Below are positions 52,201 to 60,313 of a stretch of 64,000 bases of DNA, in pieces. Source of the stretch: Bacteroidota bacterium (GTDB lineage: Bacteria > Bacteroidota > Bacteroidia > UKL13-3); the NCBI GenBank assembly GCA_027484685.1, contig JAIXSO010000015.1, forward strand, positions 1-64,000, given 5' to 3'. The notes beneath the pieces are model-generated. The model saw only the letters and a program-made list of their open reading frames with translations. It was not told the DNA's origin and did no database searches. The position numbers were made by a program, and so were the translations under genes. Each line of letters begins with the position of its first letter. Position 1 is the stretch's first letter.

Positions 52201-53325
52201 TGATGCACTTAAGCCATCTTCCAAAGTTGTCCAAGTGGTTCCTCCATTGGTGGTTCTATCTATTCCTCCATCGTGACTTATAAAAAGTTTGTTATTGTTA
52301 AATGGTGAAAATAAATAATGGTGTTTATCTGCATGAACCCCAAAAGCCCAATGAGAAAGCAGGTTGAAATTAACTCCTCCATTGGTTGATTTCCATAAAT
52401 TGATTGCACCAATATAAATGGTATTGGCATTAGTTGGATCTACAATAATGGCTAAATTATATGCACCTTGTCCATCCATACTGGTTCCATTGCTTGAGTA
52501 ACCCAGTACGTTTGGTGTATCCACTTGTTTTACAAACGAAGTTCCATTATTGGTAGATACATAAATTCCTCCAAATGGACTTGCACCTGTTTTCCAAGCA
52601 ACACAATAAATTTTAGAAGTATCGCTAGGGCACACTGCTAGTTTAATTCCTGCGCAAGTAATACTTGTATTTAAGCTCGATTGTATCCATGTTTCGCCAT
52701 TGTTATACGAACGATAAAAATTGGCATTGGTAGCTGCATAAATGATATTGGTGCTTTGAGGTCGGTAGCTTATATCTCTGTAACTGGCATTTACAGTAGT
52801 TTTCTTTACCCAAGTACTTCCACCGTTTATGGTTTTATAAATACCATCTTTACAAGCAGCAATAATTGTTTGTGTATCGCCTGGCATAAATACCATTTCC
52901 GACACCAAAACATTGCCCATTCCACTGTTTGAAGCAACCCACGTTTTGCCACCATTAGTGGTTTTATAAACGCCCAAACCGTTTGCATCGTAATTGGCAT
53001 CGCCAGTTCCTAAATACATTACATTAGGATTTAACGGATTTATAAGCAACGATGCACATGCAGTTAATGGCAAATTATCGGTTATTCCCGACCAAGTATT
53101 TCCTTCGTTTGAGGTTTTAAAAATTCCACCCGATGCAGTTACCGCAAATAAAATATTGCTATCGGTTGGGTGGTAAACCAATTGCGATACGCGGCCCATT
53201 CCTGTGGTTTGCACGCTTGGATTAGCTGGAAACTTTATAGGCCCCACTTGAGTAAAAGTAGCAGTGTTTTGCCCTAATACTAGTTTTATAATCAGTAAAA
53301 AAACAATGGTAAAGTTTATTTTCAT
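49255..53325 (-). CDS. Giant T9SS-sorted surface protein with sortilin-type propeller
   Basis: A 1356-residue exported protein. After the signal peptide (MKINFTIVFLLIIKLVLGQ), residues of about 35-665 contain sortilin/BNR-type propeller repeats, each with a TNGGKTW-like Asp-box turn (ISTNNGTSFVK, KSTNKGLTWIQ). A PKD-like segment (about 675-770) follows, then a GEVED domain (YIDYNNNGVFTDANELVG...GESEDYAIFI, about 840-915), an Ig-like domain opening VTISIPKPNVNGSFTAQFTV, further beta domains, and a type A T9SS sorting domain at the end. The propeller may bind carbohydrate or protein. It starts with a 4-nt overlap with the small lipoprotein gene upstream. Confidence 0.88.
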   Translation of the reverse strand: MKINFTIVFLLIIKLVLGQNTATFTQVGPIKFPANPSVQTTGMGRVSQLVYHPTDSNILFAVTASGGIFKTSNEGNTWSGITDNLPLTACASLLINPLNPNVMYLGTGDANYDANGLGVYKTTNGGKTWVASNSGMGNVLVSEMVFMPGDTQTIIAACKDGIYKTINGGSTWVKKTTVNASYRDISYRPQSTNIIYAATNANFYRSYNNGETWIQSSLNTSITCAGIKLAVCPSDTSKIYCVAWKTGASPFGGIYVSTNNGTSFVKQVDTPNVLGYSSNGTSMDGQGAYNLAIIVDPTNANTIYIGAINLWKSTNGGVNFNLLSHWAFGVHADKHHYLFSPFNNNKLFISHDGGIDRTTNGGTTWTTLEDGLSASEFYKMGASGLHNDHIIGGLQDNGKDVAVNKAFSTVTGGDWTGDFEFDNFDSSIVYEHGGNKRNIISHVASSINGHGGIYLPHPNDSNIMFEIDSSLLRTNNLRASPTTNVTWNQIFIAAGINKTGTKCLAYSKPSSGTLYVFFSPQLFYKSENVNAATPTFTQITSFPFNSGEVIKQIETVNYDSNSVYVVTNQTRIFKSTNKGLTWIQITKNLTSSSFIKFELDQSRNDSSMYVSTAFGVYFRNSSMVNWIPFLTGLPSVARISDMEIMTDGSNKSRLFISTYGRGIWQSNLYNPTALAPIANFTMQATSVQPCPNTFILTNHSTNAPTSIKWSVFPTVGYQFINGTDSLSNRAEIRFDLNGVYYVSLTATNANGTNIKTINYNNVSTPAGSCSTTTTNLSGFGMGIQKFEFNTINNQSAIGNASYTDFSCTNKTMIKAGTAYTAWVTTGTTNPENQSIYIDYNNNGVFTDANELVGTIGSGTGRRSCNINILAAPPIPNQFIRMRVVTNFATSSSPSCGTLSYGESEDYAIFIDTIKPKVTISIPKPNVNGSFTAQFTVSENITGFDNSDIAITNGTATNFVQQSPLVYAATIYPNFYGKIIVQVNANSFLDIAGNSNSLTKDSTIFIPPTIETAITSQTLNFGPNETDTFISPNGKIMAVLINNSSFNYGATTLTIDSAGTGATNYSTNTAAAKRIAKKTYKITTANNNTSGNFTIKLFYTAAEINGWKTITGNNFSGINIIKCPTNIASGTLSNGVYGTARNVSSYNTTNDSVVTATFNNGFGTSSGFAVGVDVSVLPVKYLSFTATKKTDYVQLNWSTATEINNKIFEIERSTDLTNYESIGTVNGAGNSNTIKNYLFNDKTMNNIREHYIYYRLKQVDFNGNYEYSNIRVIENNEVDNEIIIYPQPVKDVLKIKTKELYQYRFEIIDANGRLVLKGSNYNVEAEIDISSLKSGSYYLNIVSVTKENQTFKIIKID

Positions 53326-53762
53326 TTTGTTTCGCGTGCTTTAAGTGATTGTTCTAAAATTTCTTGTTGGGTCATTATAGTTCCATCAGGTTTAACAAAA
53401 TCTTTGTTTTTATCTTTCCAGTTTAAAAACTGCTTGTATTCGTAAACATATAAAACGGATCGTTTTTCTTCTTTTTCGCGCTCTTCTTTGGTTTTATCTT
53501 TTTCAAAAATATCTTTTGCTTCCCCATCTTTTTCGGTAGGTTGTTCTCTGCTTTCCCAATATTTTTCAAAGGCCTCAATGGCTTGGTAATAATTTACTTT
53601 TGGGTCGTCCATCATGGCTATCCAGTATGGGTAGGTAGCAAGCGAATCGTTGGGAATGCTTTTAGTTTCCGTAATTTTTGTATTTTGTATTTTGCTTTTG
53701 CAATGAGCTAAGCCCAATAAAGCTAACCAAACTCCAATAATGGCATTGTATTTTATTTTCAT
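53322..53762 (-). CDS. Small charged lipoprotein
   Basis: A 146-residue lipoprotein with lipobox LAHC near residue 21. The rest is highly charged and probably helical (KDIFEKDKTKEEREKEEKRSVLYVYEYKQFL). ATGA overlap with the giant T9SS protein gene downstream suggests co-translation. No family recognised. Confidence 0.65.
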   Translation of the reverse strand: MKIKYNAIIGVWLALLGLAHCKSKIQNTKITETKSIPNDSLATYPYWIAMMDDPKVNYYQAIEAFEKYWESREQPTEKDGEAKDIFEKDKTKEEREKEEKRSVLYVYEYKQFLNWKDKNKDFVKPDGTIMTQQEILEQSLKARETK

Positions 53763-53894
53763 AAATTAGTTGTAAAATAAAGTTGGGGCAATATATTAAA
53801 AATCAAATTGTTATTTTACTATTAACAAAACGAAAATATATTACAATAATGGAGAATAAATTTTTAAAGAGTAATTGACTATACAATGCACAAA

Positions 53895-54626
53895 CTACTC
53901 AGCGCATTGCCTTAAAACCAGAATCAAATCGTAGTCAGTAAAATTAGGAATTTTCAATAGCGCATTTTTAGCACAATTATCTTTAATCCATTCGGCTTTT
54001 TTAGCATTAACACCTGTTACTTTCATAATATAATCAATGCTTAATTTGTCGTCAATTTTCACTGATTGATTATACATTTCAACTAATTTTAAAAGTTTCT
54101 CATTGCTTTTGCCTTTGTCTGAAAATTTGTACCAAGTTTTATAAATTAAACCTTCTACACCAATTCCGCCATTTGAAATAAGCTTGGGTTTAGCCATTTC
54201 GCGAGCATTTTCAGCTTTTTTATTATTGTTCAATAAAGTGTCGTGTTTCATTAAATTGGCGTATGCCTTGGCCAATGAATCGTTTTTATGGCGAGCATTT
54301 ACTTTCACATCTCGTAAAATGGTTTCTTTTCGTTTTAAAATAATATCAAATGGTTTTAACTCATAAAAAATGGCTTTGGTAATTATCACAGTATCTGCTT
54401 TATATGAAATCCTTGAAACCAACAAACTATCACCTAAGCTAGCCTCCATTACAAAAGCACCAAATTGATTGGCAGAATAAGTTTGTTTGGTATTGGTATT
54501 GTATATAATTGAAAATGATAACGTTTGTCCAATATCGTTTTTAACAAAACCTTTTAACTCTTTGCTTTGCTGCGCCATTAGTTGGCTAGCCAAAAGCATT
54601 AATATACAAGTAAAAAAGTGTTTCAT
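53895..54626 (-). CDS. Secreted carboxypeptidase-regulatory-like domain protein
   Basis: A 243-residue exported protein with signal peptide MKHFFTCILMLLASQLMAQ. Residues of about 24-98 (LKGFVKNDIGQTLSFSIIYNTNTKQTYSANQFGAFVMEASLGDSLLVSRISYKADTV) match the carboxypeptidase D regulatory-like beta domain (TonB-dependent-receptor plug companion type) with the closing DIILKRKETILRDVKV. The helical C-terminal half is not recognised. Divergent from pyrD. Confidence 0.75.
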   Translation of the reverse strand: MKHFFTCILMLLASQLMAQQSKELKGFVKNDIGQTLSFSIIYNTNTKQTYSANQFGAFVMEASLGDSLLVSRISYKADTVIITKAIFYELKPFDIILKRKETILRDVKVNARHKNDSLAKAYANLMKHDTLLNNNKKAENAREMAKPKLISNGGIGVEGLIYKTWYKFSDKGKSNEKLLKLVEMYNQSVKIDDKLSIDYIMKVTGVNAKKAEWIKDNCAKNALLKIPNFTDYDLILVLRQCAE

Positions 54627-54759
54627 AAAAGTTTTGTTTGATAAAACTATAAACGAATTAAGCCAAATTTAGTTACACTCCCTATTTTATAAATTAAGTA
54701 ATGGTTTAATTTTTAAATCGTTGAACTAAAAATCATTTTAAAGTTACAAATAAGCAATG

Positions 54760-54767
54760 TACTTTCG
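54760..54767 (+). promoter_or_regulatory. -7-like element of pyrD
   Basis: TACTTTCG, one base off TANNTTTG, with a T run about 20 nt upstream. It lies 18 nt before TTG 54786 and supports that start. Confidence 0.4.
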
Positions 54768-54785
54768 CCACAAAATTATAGCGCT

Positions 54786-55817
54786 TTGTACAAATTACTT
54801 CTCAAATTCCTTTTTATAATGCCGGCAGAAACGGCCCATTATTTTTCGTTAAATTCTTACCAAATACTTTGCAAAATTCCGTTTGTTCGTCAAATTGTTT
54901 CTAGTATTTTTAGGGTAAAAAATCCAGTTCAGTTTTTAGGCTTAAACTTTTATAATCCCATTGGTTTAGCAGCTGGTTTCGATAAGAATGCTAAATATTT
55001 AAATGAGTTAAGTTCGCTTGGTTTTGGTTTTGTAGAAATAGGCACTGTAACTCCCTTGCCACAAAGTGGTAACGATAAACCTCGTTTGTTCCGTTTACCA
55101 AAAGACGAATGTATTATTAACCGAATGGGTTTTAATAACGATGGTTTAGAAGTAATTAAAGAACGTTTGGTTAACCGTCCTGCCGATTTAATAGTTGGTG
55201 GAAATATTGGTAAAAATAAAGTTACGCCCAACGAAAATGCCAAAGACGATTACCTGAAATGTTTTGTAGGTTTATACCAATTGGTTGATTATTTTGTAGT
55301 AAATGTAAGTTCACCTAACACGCCAAACTTACGCGAGTTGCAAGATAAAAAACCACTTTCAGAAATACTTTTGGCATTAATGGAAGAGCGTAAAAATTTT
55401 ATTGCCAAAGGCAATATTCAAAAACCCATTTTGTTAAAAATAGCGCCCGATTTAACCCAATCGCAGTTAGATGATGTAATTGAAATAGTTCAATCAACTG
55501 GTATTGATGGCTTGGTGGCAACCAATACTACCATTAGCCGTGATAATTTAGTAACTGCAAAAACCGAAGTGGAACAAATGGGCGCAGGTGGATTAAGCGG
55601 AAAAATTTTAAGTGAAAAATCAACCGAAATTTTGGCTTATATCAAGCAAAAATCGAATAACCAAATTCCAGTAATTGGAGTTGGTGGTATTCATTCAGCT
55701 CAAACCGGGCAAGAAAAAATAAATGCAGGTGCTAGTTTAATTCAAATTTACACAGGTTTTATATATGGTGGACCGGGTTTGATAAAACAATTAGCCAAGC
55801 TAAAAATTAATAAGTAA
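54786..55817 (+). CDS. pyrD: Dihydroorotate dehydrogenase (quinone), class 2
   Basis: A 343-residue class 2 dihydroorotate dehydrogenase, the membrane-associated enzyme that oxidises dihydroorotate to orotate with quinone in pyrimidine synthesis. The N-terminal YKLLLKFLFIMPAETAHYFS is the membrane-contact segment of the class; it argues for TTG 54786 as start rather than ATG 54819. Family motifs are GLAAGFDKNAKYL, FGFVEIGTVTPLPQSGNDKPRLFRLP, RMGFNNDG, the catalytic serine in NVSSPNTPNLRELQ, and VGVGGIHSAQ for FMN phosphate. Confidence 0.95.
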   Translation: MYKLLLKFLFIMPAETAHYFSLNSYQILCKIPFVRQIVSSIFRVKNPVQFLGLNFYNPIGLAAGFDKNAKYLNELSSLGFGFVEIGTVTPLPQSGNDKPRLFRLPKDECIINRMGFNNDGLEVIKERLVNRPADLIVGGNIGKNKVTPNENAKDDYLKCFVGLYQLVDYFVVNVSSPNTPNLRELQDKKPLSEILLALMEERKNFIAKGNIQKPILLKIAPDLTQSQLDDVIEIVQSTGIDGLVATNTTISRDNLVTAKTEVEQMGAGGLSGKILSEKSTEILAYIKQKSNNQIPVIGVGGIHSAQTGQEKINAGASLIQIYTGFIYGGPGLIKQLAKLKINK

Positions 55818-55854
55818 AAAGTTATTTCATTGTAAAAACAAAAGCACAATAAAT

Positions 55855-56148
55855 TTGAATATCATACATTTAACAGCAGCGGCCATTCAAGCCATTAACG
55901 AGTATAAAATAAACTTACAAATTCCAGCTACTCATTATTTGCGTATTGGAATCAAACAAAAAAACTCAACCGATAAAGGTTTAATTATTGGTTTTGATGA
56001 ACCAACCGATAAAGATAAAACAGTTGAAGTTGAAGGCATACAAATAGTTTATCATCCTGGTCAAGCTTTATTTTTTGCAGGTATGCAAATTGATTTTTTA
56101 GAGCGCGATGGTAAAAAAGGTTTTGAGTTAATGGAGAAAAAAAGCTAG
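55855..56148 (+). CDS. IscA/HesB-like protein lacking the cysteines
   Basis: A 97-residue protein aligned with the A-type iron-sulfur carrier fold: LTAAAIQAINEYK, YLRIGIKQKNSTDKGLIIGFDEP where IscA normally has a CSG turn, and FFAGMQIDFLERDGKKGFELM where IscA has GCGCG-like cysteines. It contains no cysteine at all, so it cannot bind a cluster in the classical way. The start is a TTG at 55855 with no ATG alternative; a TAAATTTG -7-like sequence overlaps it by chance or in fact. It is 37 nt downstream of pyrD. Confidence 0.7.
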   Translation: MNIIHLTAAAIQAINEYKINLQIPATHYLRIGIKQKNSTDKGLIIGFDEPTDKDKTVEVEGIQIVYHPGQALFFAGMQIDFLERDGKKGFELMEKKS

Positions 56149-57113
56149 CTTTTTAAAGTTCTTTTTCGCTCTCTTTTATTGATATAACTATTCAATGCAT
56201 CTTTACTAGTATACCAATTTTTACCTTCTTTAAAAGCATCTATTTTTCCTTGCCTTGCTAATAAACTAACATACTCTTGCCCATAAGGTACGTCTGGCTC
56301 GCTCACTATACTCGATATGGGTTGATAGTCATCGTAAGTATTGGTTAAATTACTTAAGTAAATATCTACAGAGCGCTCCAAAGACTGCAAAACCATAAGT
56401 ACTATTTTGGAATAATCACCATTATTGGCTTTGTTTAACGCATCGTAATATTTTTTCCTGTCATTTTTTAAAATAATGGCAGGAGGAAAACCTAATTTCA
56501 TCAAATACAAATTAAATATAAGCCTTACTGTTCTTCCATTGCCATCAAAAAATGGGTGAATCCATACAAACCTATGATGAAAAATGGCAGCCTTAACTAC
56601 TGGATTAATTGGAATAGTTTCATTGTTTAACCATTCAATTAAATCCATCATATAAGTATCAACCTTTAAGGCATTTGGAGGATTAAAATTAGCTCCTGAA
56701 ATTCTAACACCTGCATTTCTGTAGCGGTCAGCATATTCTTTTTCAATTTTTTGCAATACCAATCCATGAACCGTTAAAATATCTTTATCGGTTAAAATAT
56801 AGTTGTTACTCACTAAACTTTCTACAAAATCAATGGCATCATGGTGGTTAACTGCTTCAAAATGTTCGCGTAGCGATTTCCCTTTAATGGTAAATCCTTC
56901 TTCAATAACCATTTTGGTTTCTTGGAGAGTTAGGGTATTTCCTTCAATGCTGTTGGAGTTATAAGTCCACTCCATGGTTAAACTCTCTTTTATGTTTTTA
57001 AGAGCAGCAGCAGGAAAAGGGCGCAAAACATCAAGCTGACTTTTTTTATCGGCTATGCGTTCAAGGTATTTCTCAATTCCTTCAAATTCATAATTATAGT
57101 TTTTCCATTCCAC
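56145..57113 (-). CDS. Fic-family protein (putative AMP transferase)
   Basis: A 322-residue Fic protein. The catalytic motif HPFFDGNGRTVRLIF is present in full, near residue 190. The N-terminal stretch SNSIEGNTLTLQET holds an S-x3-EG inhibitory motif, so autoinhibition of class II type is expected. A C-terminal winged-helix-like part follows (EYVSLLARQGKIDAFKEGKNWYTS), typical of long bacterial Fic proteins. It would transfer AMP to a target hydroxyl. It overlaps the end of the IscA-like gene by 4 bp in convergent orientation. Target unknown. Confidence 0.92.
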   Translation of the reverse strand: MEWKNYNYEFEGIEKYLERIADKKSQLDVLRPFPAAALKNIKESLTMEWTYNSNSIEGNTLTLQETKMVIEEGFTIKGKSLREHFEAVNHHDAIDFVESLVSNNYILTDKDILTVHGLVLQKIEKEYADRYRNAGVRISGANFNPPNALKVDTYMMDLIEWLNNETIPINPVVKAAIFHHRFVWIHPFFDGNGRTVRLIFNLYLMKLGFPPAIILKNDRKKYYDALNKANNGDYSKIVLMVLQSLERSVDIYLSNLTNTYDDYQPISSIVSEPDVPYGQEYVSLLARQGKIDAFKEGKNWYTSKDALNSYINKRERKRTLKS

Positions 57114-57188
57114 CCCACAAATATATTATTTATCGGTAAAAATAAAAATTATACAATACCGATATTAAGAATTTTACAAAACCACACA

Positions 57189-57222
57189 AAAAAACCTGCC
57201 TTATTACTAAAGCAGGTTTTAT
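57189..57222 (-). terminator. Terminator of purA
   Basis: AAAACCTGC (57191-57199) and GCAGGTTTT (57212-57220), with a T run on the minus strand. Confidence 0.8.
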
Positions 57223-57232
57223 AAAAATTATT

Positions 57233-57263
57233 TGCCAGAGGCAAGGAGCTAGCTGCCAGTTGC
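57233..57263. repeat. GGCTAG/CCAG family word repeat at the purA stop
   Basis: TGCCAGAGGCAAGGAGCTAG followed by CTGCCAGTTGC. It ends on the last base of the purA stop codon. Confidence 0.6.
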
Positions 57264-58528
57264 TATTTTCTCATTATCGTTTCATCTCTATCTGGTCCAA
57301 CCGAAATGGTATCTACTTTAATTCCTATTTGCTCTTCTACAAATTGCATATAAGTTTTAAAAGTTTCAGGTAAATCATTGTAGTTTTTTATTTTACCTAA
57401 ATCGCCAGTCCAACCTTTAAAGGTTTGGTATTGAGGATTAATATTGGCATCTACCAAACTGTAAGGAATTTTATCACTTACAGTTCCGTCAATTTCGTAA
57501 GCATGGCAAACTGGAATTTCGCCTAAACCACTTAATACATCGCTTTTGGTACAAATTAAATCAGTAACACCATTTAGCATAATACTGTATTTTAAAGTTG
57601 GTAAATCTAACCAACCAGTTCTACGCGGGCGACCAGTTGTTGCTCCAAACTCGTGACCAAGTTGGCGTAATTCTTCACCTTGCTCATTGTCTTGCTCAGT
57701 AGGGAAAGGGCCACTACCAACGCGAGTACAATAAGCTTTAAAAATTCCGTAAACTCTTTTTATTTTTTGCGGAGCAACACCCAAACCATTACAAACACCA
57801 CCTGTAATGGTATTTGATGAAGTTACAAAAGGATAAGTTCCATAATCAATATCTAATAAAGTTCCTTGAGCGCCTTCGGCCAATACCTTTTTTCCTTGAT
57901 TCATTAAATCATTCAAGAAGTATTCGGTATTTACTATTTTGAATTGTTTTAAAAATTCAATTGCTTCAAAAAATGCAGGTTCATGTTCAGCCATATTGTA
58001 TGGATAGTTAAATCTATCTAACAAGGTTCTGTGGTTAGCTGCCACTACTTCATATTTTTGATTAAAATTAGTTGCTAAAATATCGCCAACACGTAAACCA
58101 CTTCTACCAATTTTATCTTGGTAAGTTGGGCTAATTCCGCGTAAAGTTGAACCAATTTTATGTTCGCCTTTATTGGCTTCACTTGCTGCATCTACCAAAC
58201 GGTGAGTAGGTAAAATTAAATGCGCTTTTTCCGAAATGTATAAATTAACCAATGGTTCAGCGCCACCTAAGGTAATTTTTTCAATTTCTTTTTTAAAGGT
58301 AATGGGGTCAATTACTACACCACTGCCAATAATATTGATGCAATGTTTGTGAAAAATACCTGAAGGAATGGTGTTTAAAACATGCTTTTGTCCGTTAAAC
58401 TCTAACGAGTGACCAGCATTTGGTCCACCTTGGAACCTTGCCACCACATCGTACTGAGGGGTAAGTACATCAACAATTTTACCTTTACCTTCATCGCCCC
58501 ATTGCAGGCCTAATACTACATCTATCAT
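57263..58528 (-). CDS. purA: Adenylosuccinate synthetase
   Basis: A 421-residue adenylosuccinate synthetase, which joins IMP and aspartate with GTP in AMP synthesis. The N-terminal GLQWGDEGKGKIVDVL is the GTP-binding loop. QGGPNAGHSLEF, IGSTLRGISPTYQDKIGRSGLRVGDI, EGAQGTLLDIDYGTYPFVTSSN and TTGRPRRTGWLDL are all family signatures. Length is normal. The Fur-family gene lies upstream with repeats between. Confidence 0.97.
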   Translation of the reverse strand: MIDVVLGLQWGDEGKGKIVDVLTPQYDVVARFQGGPNAGHSLEFNGQKHVLNTIPSGIFHKHCINIIGSGVVIDPITFKKEIEKITLGGAEPLVNLYISEKAHLILPTHRLVDAASEANKGEHKIGSTLRGISPTYQDKIGRSGLRVGDILATNFNQKYEVVAANHRTLLDRFNYPYNMAEHEPAFFEAIEFLKQFKIVNTEYFLNDLMNQGKKVLAEGAQGTLLDIDYGTYPFVTSSNTITGGVCNGLGVAPQKIKRVYGIFKAYCTRVGSGPFPTEQDNEQGEELRQLGHEFGATTGRPRRTGWLDLPTLKYSIMLNGVTDLICTKSDVLSGLGEIPVCHAYEIDGTVSDKIPYSLVDANINPQYQTFKGWTGDLGKIKNYNDLPETFKTYMQFVEEQIGIKVDTISVGPDRDETIMRK

Positions 58529-58537
58529 ATTTCTATT

Positions 58538-58567
58538 GCTTCTAGCTACTGGCTTCTAGCCCCTAGC
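58538..58567. repeat. GGCTAG/CCAG family word repeat upstream of purA
   Basis: GCTTCTAGCTACTGGCTTCT followed by AGCCCCTAGC, 10 nt upstream of the purA start codon. Confidence 0.6.
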
Positions 58568-58588
58568 TTATATTACTAATTTATTATA

Positions 58589-58620
58589 CTATCAACTATC
58601 AACCGACAACCATCAACTAA
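58589..58620. repeat. CAACTATCAACC word repeat at the Fur-family stop
   Basis: CTATCAACTATCAACCGACA followed by ACCATCAACTAA. It extends over the Fur-family stop codon. The same words form the arms at 27161-27308; here two word families stand side by side in one 88-bp gap. Confidence 0.65.
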
Positions 58621-59108
58621 TAATCAGGTTTTGGAACTACTTTATTACATGTTAAACAATTTCTATTTTCATCCATTTTGGGATTTCCAAAAAGGTATAA
58701 CGAGTGGTTGGTAACTTCAAACTGCATCAAATCGCCCATCATGGTTTTTATTTGATGAATTCTAGGGTCGCAAAACTCTAAAATATTGCTACACACATTG
58801 CAAATCATGTGATCGTGTTGCCTAAATCCATACGAACGCTCAAAACGAGCCAAATTTTTACCAAATTGGTGTTTTATAACCAATCCACAGTCCAACAGCA
58901 AATCAAGGGTATTATAAACAGTAGCTCGGCTAACGCGGTAATTGCGTTTTTTCATGTGTTCAAATAGCGTTTCTACATCAAAATGCTCTTTATTACTATA
59001 AATTTCATCTAATATAGCAAAACGTTCTGGCGTTTTACGCTGCTCGTTTTGTTCTAAAAAAACAATGAATTTTTGCTTTACTTCTTCCTTAATTTGATCG
59101 TTGCTCAT
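58617..59108 (-). CDS. Fur-family metalloregulator
   Basis: A 163-residue Fur-family repressor. The N-terminal winged helix contains TPERFAILDEIYSNKEHFDVETLFEHMKKRNYRVSRATVYNTLDLLLDCGLV. The metal/dimer part has HDHMICNVCSNILEF with a CxxC, and a second CLTCNKV near the C-terminus, so a structural zinc is likely. Whether it responds to iron, zinc or peroxide cannot be decided. About 330 bp upstream (59109-59434) is geneless AT-rich DNA without a clear consensus promoter. Confidence 0.9.
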   Translation of the reverse strand: MSNDQIKEEVKQKFIVFLEQNEQRKTPERFAILDEIYSNKEHFDVETLFEHMKKRNYRVSRATVYNTLDLLLDCGLVIKHQFGKNLARFERSYGFRQHDHMICNVCSNILEFCDPRIHQIKTMMGDLMQFEVTNHSLYLFGNPKMDENRNCLTCNKVVPKPDY

Positions 59109-59434
59109 AAAAAATTATTGCACTGATTTTAAGGTTCAAATAAAAACGTTAAATTTTGCCTTTCAAAACAATGTTGATTGTTTGTGGAACATAAATTTTT
59201 GAAATTGCTGTTAAAGAGCCTAATCGAAAGTTTAATTATTTCGGATTATCGCTCAATTTAATCAGAAATTCAATTTTAATTGTAGGATTATTATTTTATT
59301 TTTTTGATATTTGAATATACTATTAAAAATTAATTTAGTTTTTCAATCAAATAAATCAGTTTCAGCTATTGCAGTAAGTAATTGTATAAATGAGGCCTAT
59401 TTAATTTCTATAACCAACTTAAAGTATTGCCAAT

Positions 59435-60310
59435 ATGAAAACCATCAAATTATTGTTAATCATTAGCCAAATGCTGGTTTGTGTTCAGTTTATCAATGCA
59501 CAAGCTGTGATGTCGAACGTAAGTTATATGTACTTATCAAGAAATTCACAAAATGAATTAAAATTTTTATTAAGAGATACTTACGATATTGATCCTAAAA
59601 AAGACACCAATTTTGAATATATTATGATTCCTAGTGAAAGTATGCTTGTGAATGGGAATAAGGTTTCCTATAAAATTAAAAAATTTCCAAACAAAGTGGA
59701 TACCATTTTGTATTTTGATTTTGATTTAGAAGTAAATGATAAAATAAATAGAGGATATTTTAATTATTTGTATGTGGTTGATTCCATTAAATCAATTCAA
59801 CTTTTGGATAGTAACTTTTACATGCATTGGTTTTTAAGTTCTAAGTAAGCGGGAGCGGGAAATCTTATTTGGATTAAAGGCTTAGGCGATAGTAAAAGAG
59901 GTTGGATTAGTGATGATGCTGGATTTACTCCAGAAGGTGCGCCAGGTTTACAAGCAATTTGCAGAAACAATAATTTGGTGTATTGGTACAATGGCGATAA
60001 TTTTTTTAAACCTGATACAGTAAAACCAACATGTAATTTTGATAGCTTATTTATTAAGTACGTATCAGCCCCTAAAATAAAGTCAAATGCAACAAATATG
60101 TATCCTAATCCCGCAACAGAAAAATTATTTATAGAAAATAATTTAGCTCAAAATAGTAATTATATCATTACCAATTTATTAGGGCAAGAAATAGATAAAG
60201 GGCTTTTAAAATCAGAAATAGACATCAGCCATTTATTAAACGGTGTATATGTGTTAAAAATATTTGGTATCAATAACCAAACCCAAGTTTTTAAATTTAT
60301 AAAACAATAA
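59435..60310 (+). pseudogene. T9SS cargo gene interrupted by one in-frame TAA
   Basis: One reading frame runs from ATG 59435 to the stop ending at 60310, interrupted only by TAA at 59846-59848 (codon 138). Upstream is a signal peptide (LLLIISQMLVCVQFINAQ) and a beta-rich part ending WFLSSK. Immediately after the TAA the same frame continues AGAGNLIWIKGLGDSKRGWISDDAGFTPEGAPGL, CRNNNLVYWYNGDNFF and a complete type A sorting domain (MYPNPATEKLFIENN ... FKFIKQ). The continuation is typical of T9SS cargo with a GNLIWIKGLG core. The gene was therefore intact recently. Truncation, readthrough or a sequencing error are the options. Confidence 0.75.
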
Positions 60311-60313
60311 ACA

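Noticed and set aside
59975-60310. Independent small T9SS protein gene
   Set aside because: It has no signal peptide and is in the same frame as the gene upstream, separated only by one TAA; better read as the 3' part of one interrupted gene.
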